In this document: piece after piece, positions 1-7,436 of the stretch
How positions within the stretch are numbered: position 1 is the stretch's first letter
Layout: every line of letters starts with the position of its first letter
Source of the DNA: Desulfomicrobium sp. ZS1
GTDB taxonomy: Bacteria > Desulfobacterota > Desulfovibrionia > Desulfovibrionales > Desulfomicrobiaceae
Reading direction: 5' to 3'
NCBI RefSeq assembly: GCF_024204645.1
Contig: NZ_CP100351.1
Coordinates: 1,674,001-1,738,000, forward strand
Length of the DNA: 64,000 nucleotides
Notes under the pieces: model-generated
What the model was told of the DNA's origin: nothing
What the model saw: only the letters and a program-made list of their open reading frames with translations
Database searches by the model: none
Made by a program: the position numbers and the translations under genes

Positions 1-1699
1 ACGGCGCGTCCAAAGGTCGCGACACGCACAGGTCGGTCTCAAGGGGGCCGCCCTCGGTACGCAAACCCAGAACCGCGCCTTGCAGGACGCCCCGCTCGTA
101 TTCATCTTCCTTGTCATGGTGGATGAAACCGGCATCATACCCTGCGTATACCTGCAGATCGTTGAATACCGAGGCGAACCACGCAGAGCGGGCTTGAGGC
201 AGAATGGACATGGCAATCTCGTTGCGCACGTATCCGCCGCTGTCCCCGCCAAGACTCTCGAGCTGGAAACCGCGCACCGTGTACCGGCCGCCCAGATCCA
301 GACGCTCGGAGTTGTAGAGGGTATCGGGCGACCACTGCCCCACGCCCTGCGTGCTGAATGTGAAAGGATGGCCATCAATATCGAAGGGCCGCACCCAGCT
401 GCCTGTCAGGGAAAACTTGTGGAATTCATGTTTGGGAACGCTTTCGTCCGAGGTGCTGTCTCTTTCCGCCCCCAGAAGCGGCAGACCGAGCTGAAATTCC
501 GCTCTGAGGCCGAGTACTCCGTCGATAAAGCGGCGATTGTGACCCAGCGATGCGCCGAAAACGGTCAGATCGTAACTGCCGGCCACCAGCCGTTCGTTCT
601 CGATGTAGTTGTCGACATCCTTGATGTTCAAGGAAACGCCTGTGGTGGTCTTGCTTTCACCGCCACGATGCAAAACCCAGTTCAGATCCAGGCCGTAGGT
701 TGAGGTGCGTCCGTCGCTCGCATACCGAGCACCGCCACCTTCCAGGTGGGTGTAGTATTCCGAAAGACTGGCGCTGGCCGTCACGCTCCAATACCCGAAG
801 GGTACGGTATAGTATCCCGAAACGCTTCTGCTTCCCGGATGGGACCCGTCGAGCACGGCCTTGGCGTCAGCGCTCAGGTTCAGGGACAGCATGTCGTTCA
901 GACCAAGCGGATTGTCCGTGTCGACGGACGCGGATGATTTGGTCTCACCCGTGCTTTCCTGGCCGGAATTGTCTAGCCCGACCCGAAAGCGCCAGACCTT
1001 GCCCGGCACATCCGTAACCACGATGCGGCTGCCTCCGACTTTTTCCCCAGGCTCTATGCGTAGCTGGGCATTGTTGGAGGGCAAACGATTCAGCTGATCC
1101 ATGCCCTGCTCGATGTCGCGCAGATTGAGCGGCCTGCCCACGATGCCGGAAGAAAAAGCCGTGGCGATCCGCCGCCTGTCCGTGGCGGAATCCTCGTTGA
1201 GCATAATGCTCTCTACTTCGCCCTCAATAACGCGGATTTCGAGCGTCCCTGAGCCAAGATCCTGCGCAGGCACAACGGCACGCGTCGTGACATAGCCGCG
1301 CTGTATGTAAAGATTGGTTGTCGCCCGCAACACTTCGTTGATCTGGGATATGTTCAGGCAGCGTCTGATGAATGGCTCGGACAATTGGACCATATCGGAG
1401 TCGGAAAGCAGTGTTGCCCCAATAAAAACAACACGGTCGATCTGAACACACCCTCCCGCGTCCGCACCCTCCACCGCTGGCGTTGGCTGATCGACCTCAA
1501 TCCTTGACGGCAATCTTTCCTGTGCATTTTCATGCTGTTGCTTTAATTTTCTTCTTTGTTCTTCCTGTTCACGACTTATCTGTTTTTGCTGACGAATTAG
1601 TTCAGAAGACGCATAGCACTGCTTTGCATCTATAATAAAACAATACGAACAGATAAAAAACAAAAAGACAAAACAAATATTTGATATTATTTTATACAT
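1..1699 (-). CDS. TpsB/FhaC/ShlB-family two-partner secretion outer-membrane transporter, 3' end cut by window
   Basis: Beta-barrel transporter expected to export a large TpsA exoprotein across the outer membrane. About 566 codons are visible from an ATG at 1699; the C-terminal strands lie beyond the window start. The N-terminus has a hydrophobic signal sequence (about residues 1-30), then a very charged Gln/Glu/Arg/Lys-rich linker (about 33-60). POTRA-type sequence follows, with a first domain starting near QIDRVVFIGATLL and a ShlB-type second half. The barrel contains the conserved RYTVRGF motif (VRG/Y-F signature of loop L6). This family is usually about 550-600 residues, so little is missing. 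No TpsA partner is visible; it would have to lie outside the window. Family call firm, substrate unknown. Confidence 0.9.
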   Translation of the reverse strand, partial: MYKIISNICFVFLFFICSYCFIIDAKQCYASSELIRQQKQISREQEEQRRKLKQQHENAQERLPSRIEVDQPTPAVEGADAGGCVQIDRVVFIGATLLSDSDMVQLSEPFIRRCLNISQINEVLRATTNLYIQRGYVTTRAVVPAQDLGSGTLEIRVIEGEVESIMLNEDSATDRRRIATAFSSGIVGRPLNLRDIEQGMDQLNRLPSNNAQLRIEPGEKVGGSRIVVTDVPGKVWRFRVGLDNSGQESTGETKSSASVDTDNPLGLNDMLSLNLSADAKAVLDGSHPGSRSVSGYYTVPFGYWSVTASASLSEYYTHLEGGGARYASDGRTSTYGLDLNWVLHRGGESKTTTGVSLNIKDVDNYIENERLVAGSYDLTVFGASLGHNRRFIDGVLGLRAEFQLGLPLLGAERDSTSDESVPKHEFHKFSLTGSWVRPFDIDGHPFTFSTQGVGQWSPDTLYNSERLDLGGRYTVRGFQLESLGGDSGGYVRNEIAMSILPQARSAWFASVFNDLQVYAGYDAGFIHHDKEDEYERGVLQGAVLGLRTEGGPLETDLCVSRPLDAP

Positions 1700-1864
1700 A
1701 ACTAACAAATTATATGTTGATAAAATAATATAGTAATACAATAATACACAAAAACTATACGCTTTTTTTTGTATAATTTTGTTTAAATTTTATACATCAT
1801 AATAATTAAATTTAAATTTTAGTACGCATATATACCCACATAATTCACTCTCTCCGCTCTCGAA

Positions 1865-2068
1865 TTAGTCGCAGACATCTATTTCAAATACGCTCAATAG
1901 CACTTCCCCTCCTTTAAGCGGGATTATTGCAAAATCTGGCATGGACAATTCCTGAGTTCTTTTGACCGCAGATCTAAAATTTCGCATCAAAAAAGCCTCC
2001 AACCACAAATTGATCAGAGGCTCATCTATTTGGACAGAAAACCTGCCAATACGTAATTTTTCATTCAA
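1865..2068 (-). CDS. small hypothetical protein, 67 aa
   Basis: A 67-residue frame on the same strand as its neighbours, lying in an otherwise AT-rich gap between the TpsB gene and a CGGC-domain gene. The product is amphipathic without a signal peptide or membrane segment, and I recognise no family. No convincing Shine-Dalgarno lies before the ATG (the upstream is a T-run), which argues against translation. It could be a chance frame or the remnant of a longer gene. Low confidence. Confidence 0.3.
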   Translation of the reverse strand: MNEKLRIGRFSVQIDEPLINLWLEAFLMRNFRSAVKRTQELSMPDFAIIPLKGGEVLLSVFEIDVCD

Positions 2069-2370
2069 CCAAATGTGAAAAAAAACGAAAAAATAAGCAT
2101 GACCGCCACTCCATCATGGCGATCATGCGCATAGTGTTTTCAAGACTGTCCGATGCGGTTCTGACACGATTAGGTATTTTTCGAGTTAACTACCCAAAAT
2201 CAAATCTATTTAGGGATAGTTATAGACGCGAGGATTTCGAGATAATGAGTACGTCAGGTATGTTTACAACCTCGCCACAGATCCGGATGAATGCAGTGTT
2301 TTATGATGCATCTTCCAGCCATCGCTGCAAGCGTATTAATGTCTTGTCTCAGAAGCCAGCTTCGGAATGC

Positions 2371-2401
2371 AAAAAAACCGGAGATACTCACGCATCCCCG
2401 G
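2371..2401 (-). terminator. rho-independent terminator downstream of the CGGC-domain gene
   Basis: Read on the minus strand, an 8-bp perfect stem (CCGGGGAT / ATCTCCGG, with one G-U-type mismatch at most) closes a loop of 8 bases and is followed directly by seven T. It starts 15 bases after the stop of the CGGC-domain gene, as expected for its terminator. Confidence 0.75.
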
Positions 2402-2415
2402 CTCCTTCACGATTA

Positions 2416-2781
2416 TCAGGCGAAAATGTCTTGCGGTACGTAGGGATGCGTGCCTTCGATGACTCGTATGCCGGCCTTGGCTATGATTTTCTTTATGATC
2501 TCTTCTTTGTATGGACACTGCTCGGCAATGCAGGGCGCGATATGGATCACGGTGGGCTTTTCGTTCATGGGCGCGTTCCAGAGCTTGACCTGCATAAGCC
2601 GGGTCACGATGGCCGGGGCCGGACAGCCGCCGCAGCCGACCATGCCGACGATCTCCGCGTCGGTGTCCTCGTAGATCTCAAAGATTCCCTGCCTTCTGTT
2701 GAAGGCCACCAGGCACCGCGAACAGCCAATGCACACGTCGTCCATGGTGTTCTTGCACCCCACAATCAAAATCTTCTCCAT
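2416..2781 (-). CDS. CGGC domain-containing protein
   Basis: A 121-residue soluble Cys-rich protein. It carries a CIGCSRC cluster near residues 18-24, the name-giving GCGGCPAP motif near residues 49-56, and further Cys in APCIAEQCPY. Proteins with a CGGC domain (Pfam family of that name) are thought to bind metal or Fe-S, but no member is functionally defined to my knowledge. The start is well fixed by AAAGGAGG seven bases before the ATG. It is a single-gene unit, with its own terminator just downstream and a methyltransferase gene upstream on the same strand. The domain is confident; the function is unknown. Confidence 0.85.
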   Translation of the reverse strand: MEKILIVGCKNTMDDVCIGCSRCLVAFNRRQGIFEIYEDTDAEIVGMVGCGGCPAPAIVTRLMQVKLWNAPMNEKPTVIHIAPCIAEQCPYKEEIIKKIIAKAGIRVIEGTHPYVPQDIFA

Positions 2782-2962
2782 TCTGTACCTCCTTTAACAG
2801 GCTAAAATAACTGTTTATTATAAACGAGCTCGTTTTAGACCCATTGCGAGGCAATGACAAGAGCATTCACGGCTATCACAACATGTCCTGCGGATCCATG
2901 AAACATCATGCGTGACGCATTCTCGCCCCCCCCAAGAGACTCTGCGAAAGGCGATTCTTCCT

Positions 2963-3571
2963 TCAAAACGAAAACGGAAAATGTTTAGAGGCCAATTGCC
3001 GTAACTGCGTTTTACTCAGATGGTTTTTGGTCGCCACCGCCCATAATTCGTGAAACGTTCCGCCACGACGCGCGCAGATGACGCCAGGAAATCCGCATGC
3101 ACGCAAATGATTTGTCAAAACGCGTTGCGTAAAACCACACCGGTGTGCCATATACAGATCGCCACGGCTCAAAAATGGCCCGTAACCATAAAGAGTATCC
3201 AATGGACTGACAGGCCCGACAGGAGAAACATACATGGGCTCTAAAAGCTTATCTTCCGCCACAAGAGCGCAGACGCTTTGCAGGTCCGGGCACGTCAAAA
3301 CCAGAAAACCGTCGGGTTTAAGGACACGCAAAAATTCGGATAGCGCACGTGGAACCTCGTGCGCGTAAATATGTTCTATATTATTACTAGAAAAAACAGC
3401 TTCTACGGAACCTGACTCGATAGAAGACATATCCGTTATCGAACCTACTATGTCAGGATTTACATTTTTGTCTATATCTAAACGTATCTCACTCCAAAAT
3501 ATTGTATTAAATTCTTTAGTTGTTTTGTCTTTATACTTGTTTCCGCAACCGACATGAATAAATTTGTACAT
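2963..3571 (-). CDS. class I SAM-dependent methyltransferase
   Basis: A 202-residue protein with a Rossmann-type methyltransferase fold. Motif I is HVGCGNKYKD near the N-terminus. A DIVGSITDMS segment (motif II/III region) follows, then FSSNNIEHI, where the Methyltransf_11 family often reads S.H.LEHV. A post-motif helix ends in EFLRVLKPDGFLVLTCPD. This resembles methyltransferases found beside glycosyltransferases in surface-polysaccharide loci, but no such locus is next to it here. The start is supported by GAGGT seven bases upstream. Flanking DNA on the 5' side is strongly AT-rich, which may mark an insertion boundary. Substrate unknown. Confidence 0.85.
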   Translation of the reverse strand: MYKFIHVGCGNKYKDKTTKEFNTIFWSEIRLDIDKNVNPDIVGSITDMSSIESGSVEAVFSSNNIEHIYAHEVPRALSEFLRVLKPDGFLVLTCPDLQSVCALVAEDKLLEPMYVSPVGPVSPLDTLYGYGPFLSRGDLYMAHRCGFTQRVLTNHLRACGFPGVICARRGGTFHELWAVATKNHLSKTQLRQLASKHFPFSF

Positions 3572-4151
3572 ATTTTGACCTCAATATCATATAATAAAAT
3601 ATTCAATAATTTATCGTTATATATAAATAATATATGACAACTTGATTTACATGGCACTCATAAGACAATCATTATAGTTATTTACTGGTTTTTTTCAGAC
3701 GCTACGTCTAATATAACGAATTAATATAAATAATTATTTATTAATTAATAATGTAAAGTTTGCACTAGCAAGTTAATAGTTTATTTTGTAATTTAAAATA
3801 CATAAATATATATACATCATATTTTAATTTACTCCAGGAAATACGTACTCACATTCTCTTCCATGAAGTCTCGGATGAACGTGACAGGAACAAGACTGCG
3901 ACATCGGCAAAGACAACCGACGTACTACACGCGAAAAATCCAGACCAAACGCGCACAAACAAAGTATCAAAAGCATGAGTCCGGCCAAAAGGTAGGACGC
4001 GGCGATCACGGGCATGCACGAGAGCAGGCCTCTCCATCAGACCTGTCTTTCCTTTTTGAGAGACGCAGAAAATCCTCTTGACGCTCCTTTGTGAAGCATG
4101 GCACTAATTGGTTGATTAACCAACTCAATCTTTCTTCGGGAGGAACCTCAT
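3572..4151. other. AT-rich intergenic region, no convincing gene
   Basis: A 580-base gap between divergent genes. The left half (3572-3840) is extremely AT-rich with runs of TA and AAT, unlike the surrounding DNA, and presumably holds the promoter of the methyltransferase. The right half is more balanced. It holds overlapping short frames on both strands around 3824-4081. One minus frame (3824-4015) has a hydrophobic N-terminal helix, but no good ribosome site is seen. The final bases contain the strong ribosome site GGGAGG of the universal stress gene. Confidence 0.6.
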
Positions 4152-4667
4152 ATGAAATTGCCAGGCTTCAAAACTTTTCTCGTTCCAGTTAACAACAGCG
4201 AATCCGCCCGTCGCGCCAAACGCTATGCCATCGCATTGGCGAAACAATGCGGAGCGAAGGTCATCCTTTTCCACGCTCATGACCTGATCAGTGGACGCAT
4301 CAGCCCCAGCGGCCGCGAAATGATCATCCGCAAGAATCTGGAAGAGATGGGCAAGATTTTTGCCATCTTTGTCGAAGGCTGCAGAGAAGCCGGGGTGGCG
4401 TTTGAAATCGTGGTCGAGCAGGGCACGACGTCCGACGCAATCCTCAAGGCCGCCAGCGATCATGACTGCGACATGATCATCATGGGCACCCAGGGTCATG
4501 CTCCCGCGCGAAAGATTCTCGGGTCCCTGACGGACACGGTCAGCAAGCAAAGCTCCGTGCCCGTAGTCGTCGTGGGCGAGGAATGCGAATGCTCCAATTC
4601 CTGCGGAACATTTTGCCAGAACAAATGGCGTTTCGCCCCTGCCCCCAACCTGCAGCACGCCTGCTGA
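4152..4667 (+). CDS. universal stress protein (UspA family) with a Cys-rich tail
   Basis: A 171-residue cytoplasmic UspA-fold protein. The N-terminal strand FLVPVNNSESARRA, a central DMIIMGTQGH strand and the nucleotide-binding glycine region GTQG...GS (about residues 116-129) are visible. The spacing is G-2x-G-8x-GS, one residue shorter than the usual ATP-binding pattern, so nucleotide binding is uncertain. After the normal end of the domain (VPVVVVGE) there is an unusual tail of about 28 residues with five Cys (CECSNSCGTFC and a final C), which could bind a metal or form disulfides. GGGAGG precedes the ATG. It is monocistronic, ending at a bidirectional terminator. Confidence 0.9.
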   Translation: MKLPGFKTFLVPVNNSESARRAKRYAIALAKQCGAKVILFHAHDLISGRISPSGREMIIRKNLEEMGKIFAIFVEGCREAGVAFEIVVEQGTTSDAILKAASDHDCDMIIMGTQGHAPARKILGSLTDTVSKQSSVPVVVVGEECECSNSCGTFCQNKWRFAPAPNLQHAC

Positions 4668-4707
4668 TTATTTGATATTACAGGGCATTGCAGGATTGGT
4701 GCAGTAC

Positions 4708-4740
4708 AAAAGCCACGCAGGAAGACCGGCGTGGCTTTTT
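4708..4740. terminator. bidirectional rho-independent terminator
   Basis: AAAAGCCACGC and GCGTGGCTTTTT form a long stem with a 10-base loop. An A-run on the left and a T-run on the right allow it to serve both the plus-strand stress-protein gene and the minus-strand cytochrome genes that converge here. Confidence 0.85.
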
Positions 4741-4745
4741 CATGC

Positions 4746-5048
4746 TCAGAATCCGGCAATATAGGTCGCCAGCGCCTCAATTTCCGCATCGGAAAGAGGT
4801 TTGATCGCGCGTTCCATCATAGCCTTTTTCTTTCCGCCATAGGTCTGGGCCTTGTAACCGAGCAGCGCCACCTTCACTTCTTCTGCCGGCATTCCTTTCA
4901 GCGCCCGGCTCATGGCTGCGTTGGAGCCATCAACGCCATGACAGCGCTTGCACGACTTTAGATAGAGCTCGGCAGCGCCGTCACCGGAAGCCACGGCCAC
5001 CGAGGCGAGAAGAAAACCGGCCAATAGACATGCAAATACGTATTTCAT
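4746..5048 (-). CDS. small monoheme cytochrome c (class I, c553-like)
   Basis: A 100-residue periplasmic electron carrier. It has a signal peptide (residues 1-20, ending ASVAVASG), one covalent heme site CKRCH at about residues 33-37, and a downstream Met region (RALKGMPAEE and KKKAMMERAIKPLS) that may supply the axial Met. The C-terminal helix DAEIEALATYIAGF is typical of class I cytochromes. The ribosome site GGAGGG precedes the ATG. It lies 27 bases after a second cytochrome gene on the same strand, so the two are probably co-transcribed and terminate at the hairpin just downstream. The redox partner is not evident. Confidence 0.9.
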   Translation of the reverse strand: MKYVFACLLAGFLLASVAVASGDGAAELYLKSCKRCHGVDGSNAAMSRALKGMPAEEVKVALLGYKAQTYGGKKKAMMERAIKPLSDAEIEALATYIAGF

Positions 5049-5075
5049 TGCGCCCTCCAGATTTTCAACAGTTTT

Positions 5076-5408
5076 TCAGTTCGAAGAGCAGAGCGTGGTC
5101 CGCTGTTGCTTGTCGGCCAGAAAAAACGCGACCTGTGCAGCCTCGTTCTCGCTCAACAGACCAGTCTTGTATTCAACCATGCGCAGCACTGTCTGCTTCC
5201 ACCAATCCGGATCGCTGGTAGATACTTCGCAACTTTTTTCCATGCCGTGACAACCCAGACAGCGCTCGATGATCAAAGCGCTACCGTCTCCGGCTTGGGC
5301 AAGACAAACCACAAAGAGCATGATCGTTGCAAAGAAAAGAGCCACACGCGCCATGCATGGTCTGCGTCGTTTACCGCCTGGAATCATGACAATCTCTTCA
5401 ATTTTCAC
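5076..5408 (-). CDS. small c-type cytochrome, single heme
   Basis: A 110-residue exported protein with one heme-c site CLGCH at about residues 50-54. A basic N-terminus leads into a hydrophobic signal segment (RVALFFATIMLFVVCLAQA). The start chosen is a GTG at 5408 because AGGAG sits six bases before it; an ATG at residue 8 or 19 would still leave a signal peptide. The region WWKQTVLRMVEYKTGLLSENEA resembles small heme domains appended to dehydrogenases (Cys-His ligated, with a conserved W and M). Two extra Cys (SCEVS and the C-terminal LCSSN) are unusual. It is the first gene of the two-cytochrome unit. Confidence 0.85.
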   Translation of the reverse strand: MKIEEIVMIPGGKRRRPCMARVALFFATIMLFVVCLAQAGDGSALIIERCLGCHGMEKSCEVSTSDPDWWKQTVLRMVEYKTGLLSENEAAQVAFFLADKQQRTTLCSSN

Positions 5409-5744
5409 TCAACACTCCTGTATGGGGTCGGATTGAAAATAAACATACTCAGCACCTGCAAGTTTTTCAATGTTGATTCGCATTTTGACATAAAAAACCA
5501 CCAACAACAATCCGTCTTGGCCTTTTCGTCTCCTGAAAATTTAAACTGAAATGCGCGACTGAAAACACTGGTCAAAACCATTTTTTCAAATGGAATAATA
5601 CTTTCTTACTCTTTTAGCAGGGAAAGAACCAGCCCGCTTGTTTTTTTCAAGTTCACAATCATAAATTGACAGACGCGCACAAGAATCTTGCTTTTCCAGA
5701 CAGACTCCGACAAAAACGAATTTATCTTTTGCTTGGAGCTAAAA
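5409..5744. other. divergent promoter region between cytochrome and regulator genes
   Basis: A 336-base gap, more AT-rich than the flanks, between a minus-strand cytochrome operon and a plus-strand regulator. It must contain promoters for both. I found no sequence matching the -24/-12 sigma-54 consensus with confidence, no inverted-repeat operator that stands out, and no gene. Confidence 0.5.
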
Positions 5745-7181
5745 ATGGCCAACATCCTCATAATTGACGACGATCAGGATTTTTCCCGTTCATTCCAACG
5801 GATCATTGAACGCATGGGACACCCCTGCCGAATCGCCCAGAACATCAGGGACGCTTTTATGCAGCTCAAAAGCATGAACTGCGATCTCATCTTTCTCGAC
5901 GTCAATCTACCTGACGGCAACGGACTGGCGCACATCAAACAATTCCAGTCCTTTCCCTCCCTGCCCGAGGTCGTCATCCTGACCGGCGACGGGGACTCCG
6001 ACGGAGCGGCCCTGGCCATCGCCAACGGGGCCTGGGATTATGTAGGCAAACCCATCTCCCTGAACAACATCACCCTCATCCTGCAACGCACCATCGCCTA
6101 CCGGGCCTCCAAGGAGCAAAGCCGTGGGCCGCGCAAGGTCAAGCGCAGCGCCATCATCGGTGAAAGTCCGGCCATCATGGGTTGCCTTGAGGTCATGGGC
6201 AAGACTGCGGGCAGTAAGGCCAACGTGATCATCACCGGCGAGACGGGCACGGGCAAAGAACTTTTCGCGCGCGGCATCCACGAAAACAGCGACACGCCCG
6301 GCAAGCTGGTGGTCATCGACTGCACCAACCTGTCCACCCATCTGGCCGAAAGCACCCTCTTCGGCCACACCAAAGGCTCCTTCACCAGTGCTCACGAAGC
6401 CCGGGACGGTTTGTTCAAACTGGCCAACAACGGCACGGTTTTCCTGGATGAAATTGGAGAACTGAGCCTCGACCTCCAAAAATCCCTGCTGCGAGTGCTG
6501 CAGGAACACAAATTCCGCCCCATCGGTTCGGAAAAGGAAGTCAGTAGCAATTTCAGGGTCATCGCCGCCACCAACCGCGACCTGCGGCTCATGGTCGAAC
6601 AGGGACTTTTCCGCAACGACCTCTACTATCGCTTGAACGGGCACCAGATAGAAATTCCGCCCCTGCGCGCCCGCAAGGAGGACATTCTCCTGCTGGCCGA
6701 ATATTATACGGAAAAATTCTGCCGCGAGAGCAGCATCGCGCCAAAGACGCTCACGCCCGAATTTCTTAACGCCCTCCACGCCTACAACTGGCCCGGCAAT
6801 GTACGCGAATTCGTCAACACCATCGCCGTGGCCATTGATAACTGTCAGGATGAGCCTTCCCTGTACAGCCACCACCTGCCCGTGGATGTGCGCATCAGCA
6901 TCGCCAAAAACTCGTTTCGCCCTCATCCGGACAAGGAGCAACCCATTCTGCTTGAGTCCGGCCGTCCTCACGGCGCCATTCCTCTGCCTTTTTCCCCAGG
7001 GGATGATCTACCTCCCCTGCGCGAGGTGCGCGAAATCGTGGTCGGCCAGGTCGAAAACGCCTACATGCGCCAATTGCTTGGACTCTGCGACAACGATGTG
7101 CCAACGGCCTGCGAGCGCTCCGGCCTTTCCAGGGCGCGCCTTTACGAACTCCTCAAAAAACATTCCATCCGCCTGAAATGA
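5745..7181 (+). CDS. sigma-54-dependent response regulator (NtrC family)
   Basis: A 478-residue three-domain transcriptional activator. The receiver domain (about 1-120) has IIDDD, phospho-acceptor LIFLDVNLPDG and a K in YVGKPIS. The AAA+ domain has Walker A GETGTGKE near residue 165, Walker B VFLDEIGEL near 232, and the R-finger region FRNDLYYRLNG. A C-terminal Fis-type helix-turn-helix reads TACERSGLSRARLYELLKK. The sigma-54 contact loop, normally GAFTGA, reads GSFTSA here (near residue 210). The ATG at 5745 is chosen over an upstream TTG because GGAG lies just before it and the receiver domain starts there. No histidine kinase is adjacent, so the signal is unknown; the divergent cytochrome genes are possible targets. 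Confidence 0.92.
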   Translation: MANILIIDDDQDFSRSFQRIIERMGHPCRIAQNIRDAFMQLKSMNCDLIFLDVNLPDGNGLAHIKQFQSFPSLPEVVILTGDGDSDGAALAIANGAWDYVGKPISLNNITLILQRTIAYRASKEQSRGPRKVKRSAIIGESPAIMGCLEVMGKTAGSKANVIITGETGTGKELFARGIHENSDTPGKLVVIDCTNLSTHLAESTLFGHTKGSFTSAHEARDGLFKLANNGTVFLDEIGELSLDLQKSLLRVLQEHKFRPIGSEKEVSSNFRVIAATNRDLRLMVEQGLFRNDLYYRLNGHQIEIPPLRARKEDILLLAEYYTEKFCRESSIAPKTLTPEFLNALHAYNWPGNVREFVNTIAVAIDNCQDEPSLYSHHLPVDVRISIAKNSFRPHPDKEQPILLESGRPHGAIPLPFSPGDDLPPLREVREIVVGQVENAYMRQLLGLCDNDVPTACERSGLSRARLYELLKKHSIRLK

Positions 7182-7392
7182 TAACGCAGCAAAAAATCAT
7201 TTGAAACATCGGATTGGCCCTGGCGGGAACAAATCAGCCTGCGGGGGGATGACGTTTGCAAAGGCTGGGGTCACAAAGGCTGGGTAGAGTAGGAAGCTGG
7301 CTCCACGTTTCTCCGTGACTTCGCTTGACGCCTCGCCGCACGCGGCTACTACGTGTCAAACGGGTCATCCGTTTCGCCAGCCTCCCCTCATC

Positions 7393-7426
7393 AAACCGTG
7401 CATGCAGTTTTCCCGCACACGGCTTT
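7393..7426 (-). ncRNA. group II intron domain V (catalytic hairpin)
   Basis: On the minus strand a 34-nt hairpin pairs AAAGCCGUG with CACGGUUU and continues to a small apical loop (GGGAAAACU). It contains the AGC catalytic triad, a dinucleotide bulge region and exactly the usual domain V length. It is followed by domain VI, whose base pairs GGAGGCUGGC with GCCAGCUUCC and ends eight to nine bases before the 3' splice site. Confidence 0.85.
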
Positions 7427-7436
7427 CCGATGTTCT

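Noticed and set aside
3824-4081. Overlapping short frames on both strands, one with a hydrophobic helix
   Set aside because: None has a ribosome site or recognisable family, and they contradict each other. The minus frame with the helix is only weakly possible.
5907-6971. Long minus-strand frame antisense to the sigma-54 regulator
   Set aside because: Same GC-driven artefact; the plus strand has intact receiver, AAA+ and HTH motifs.
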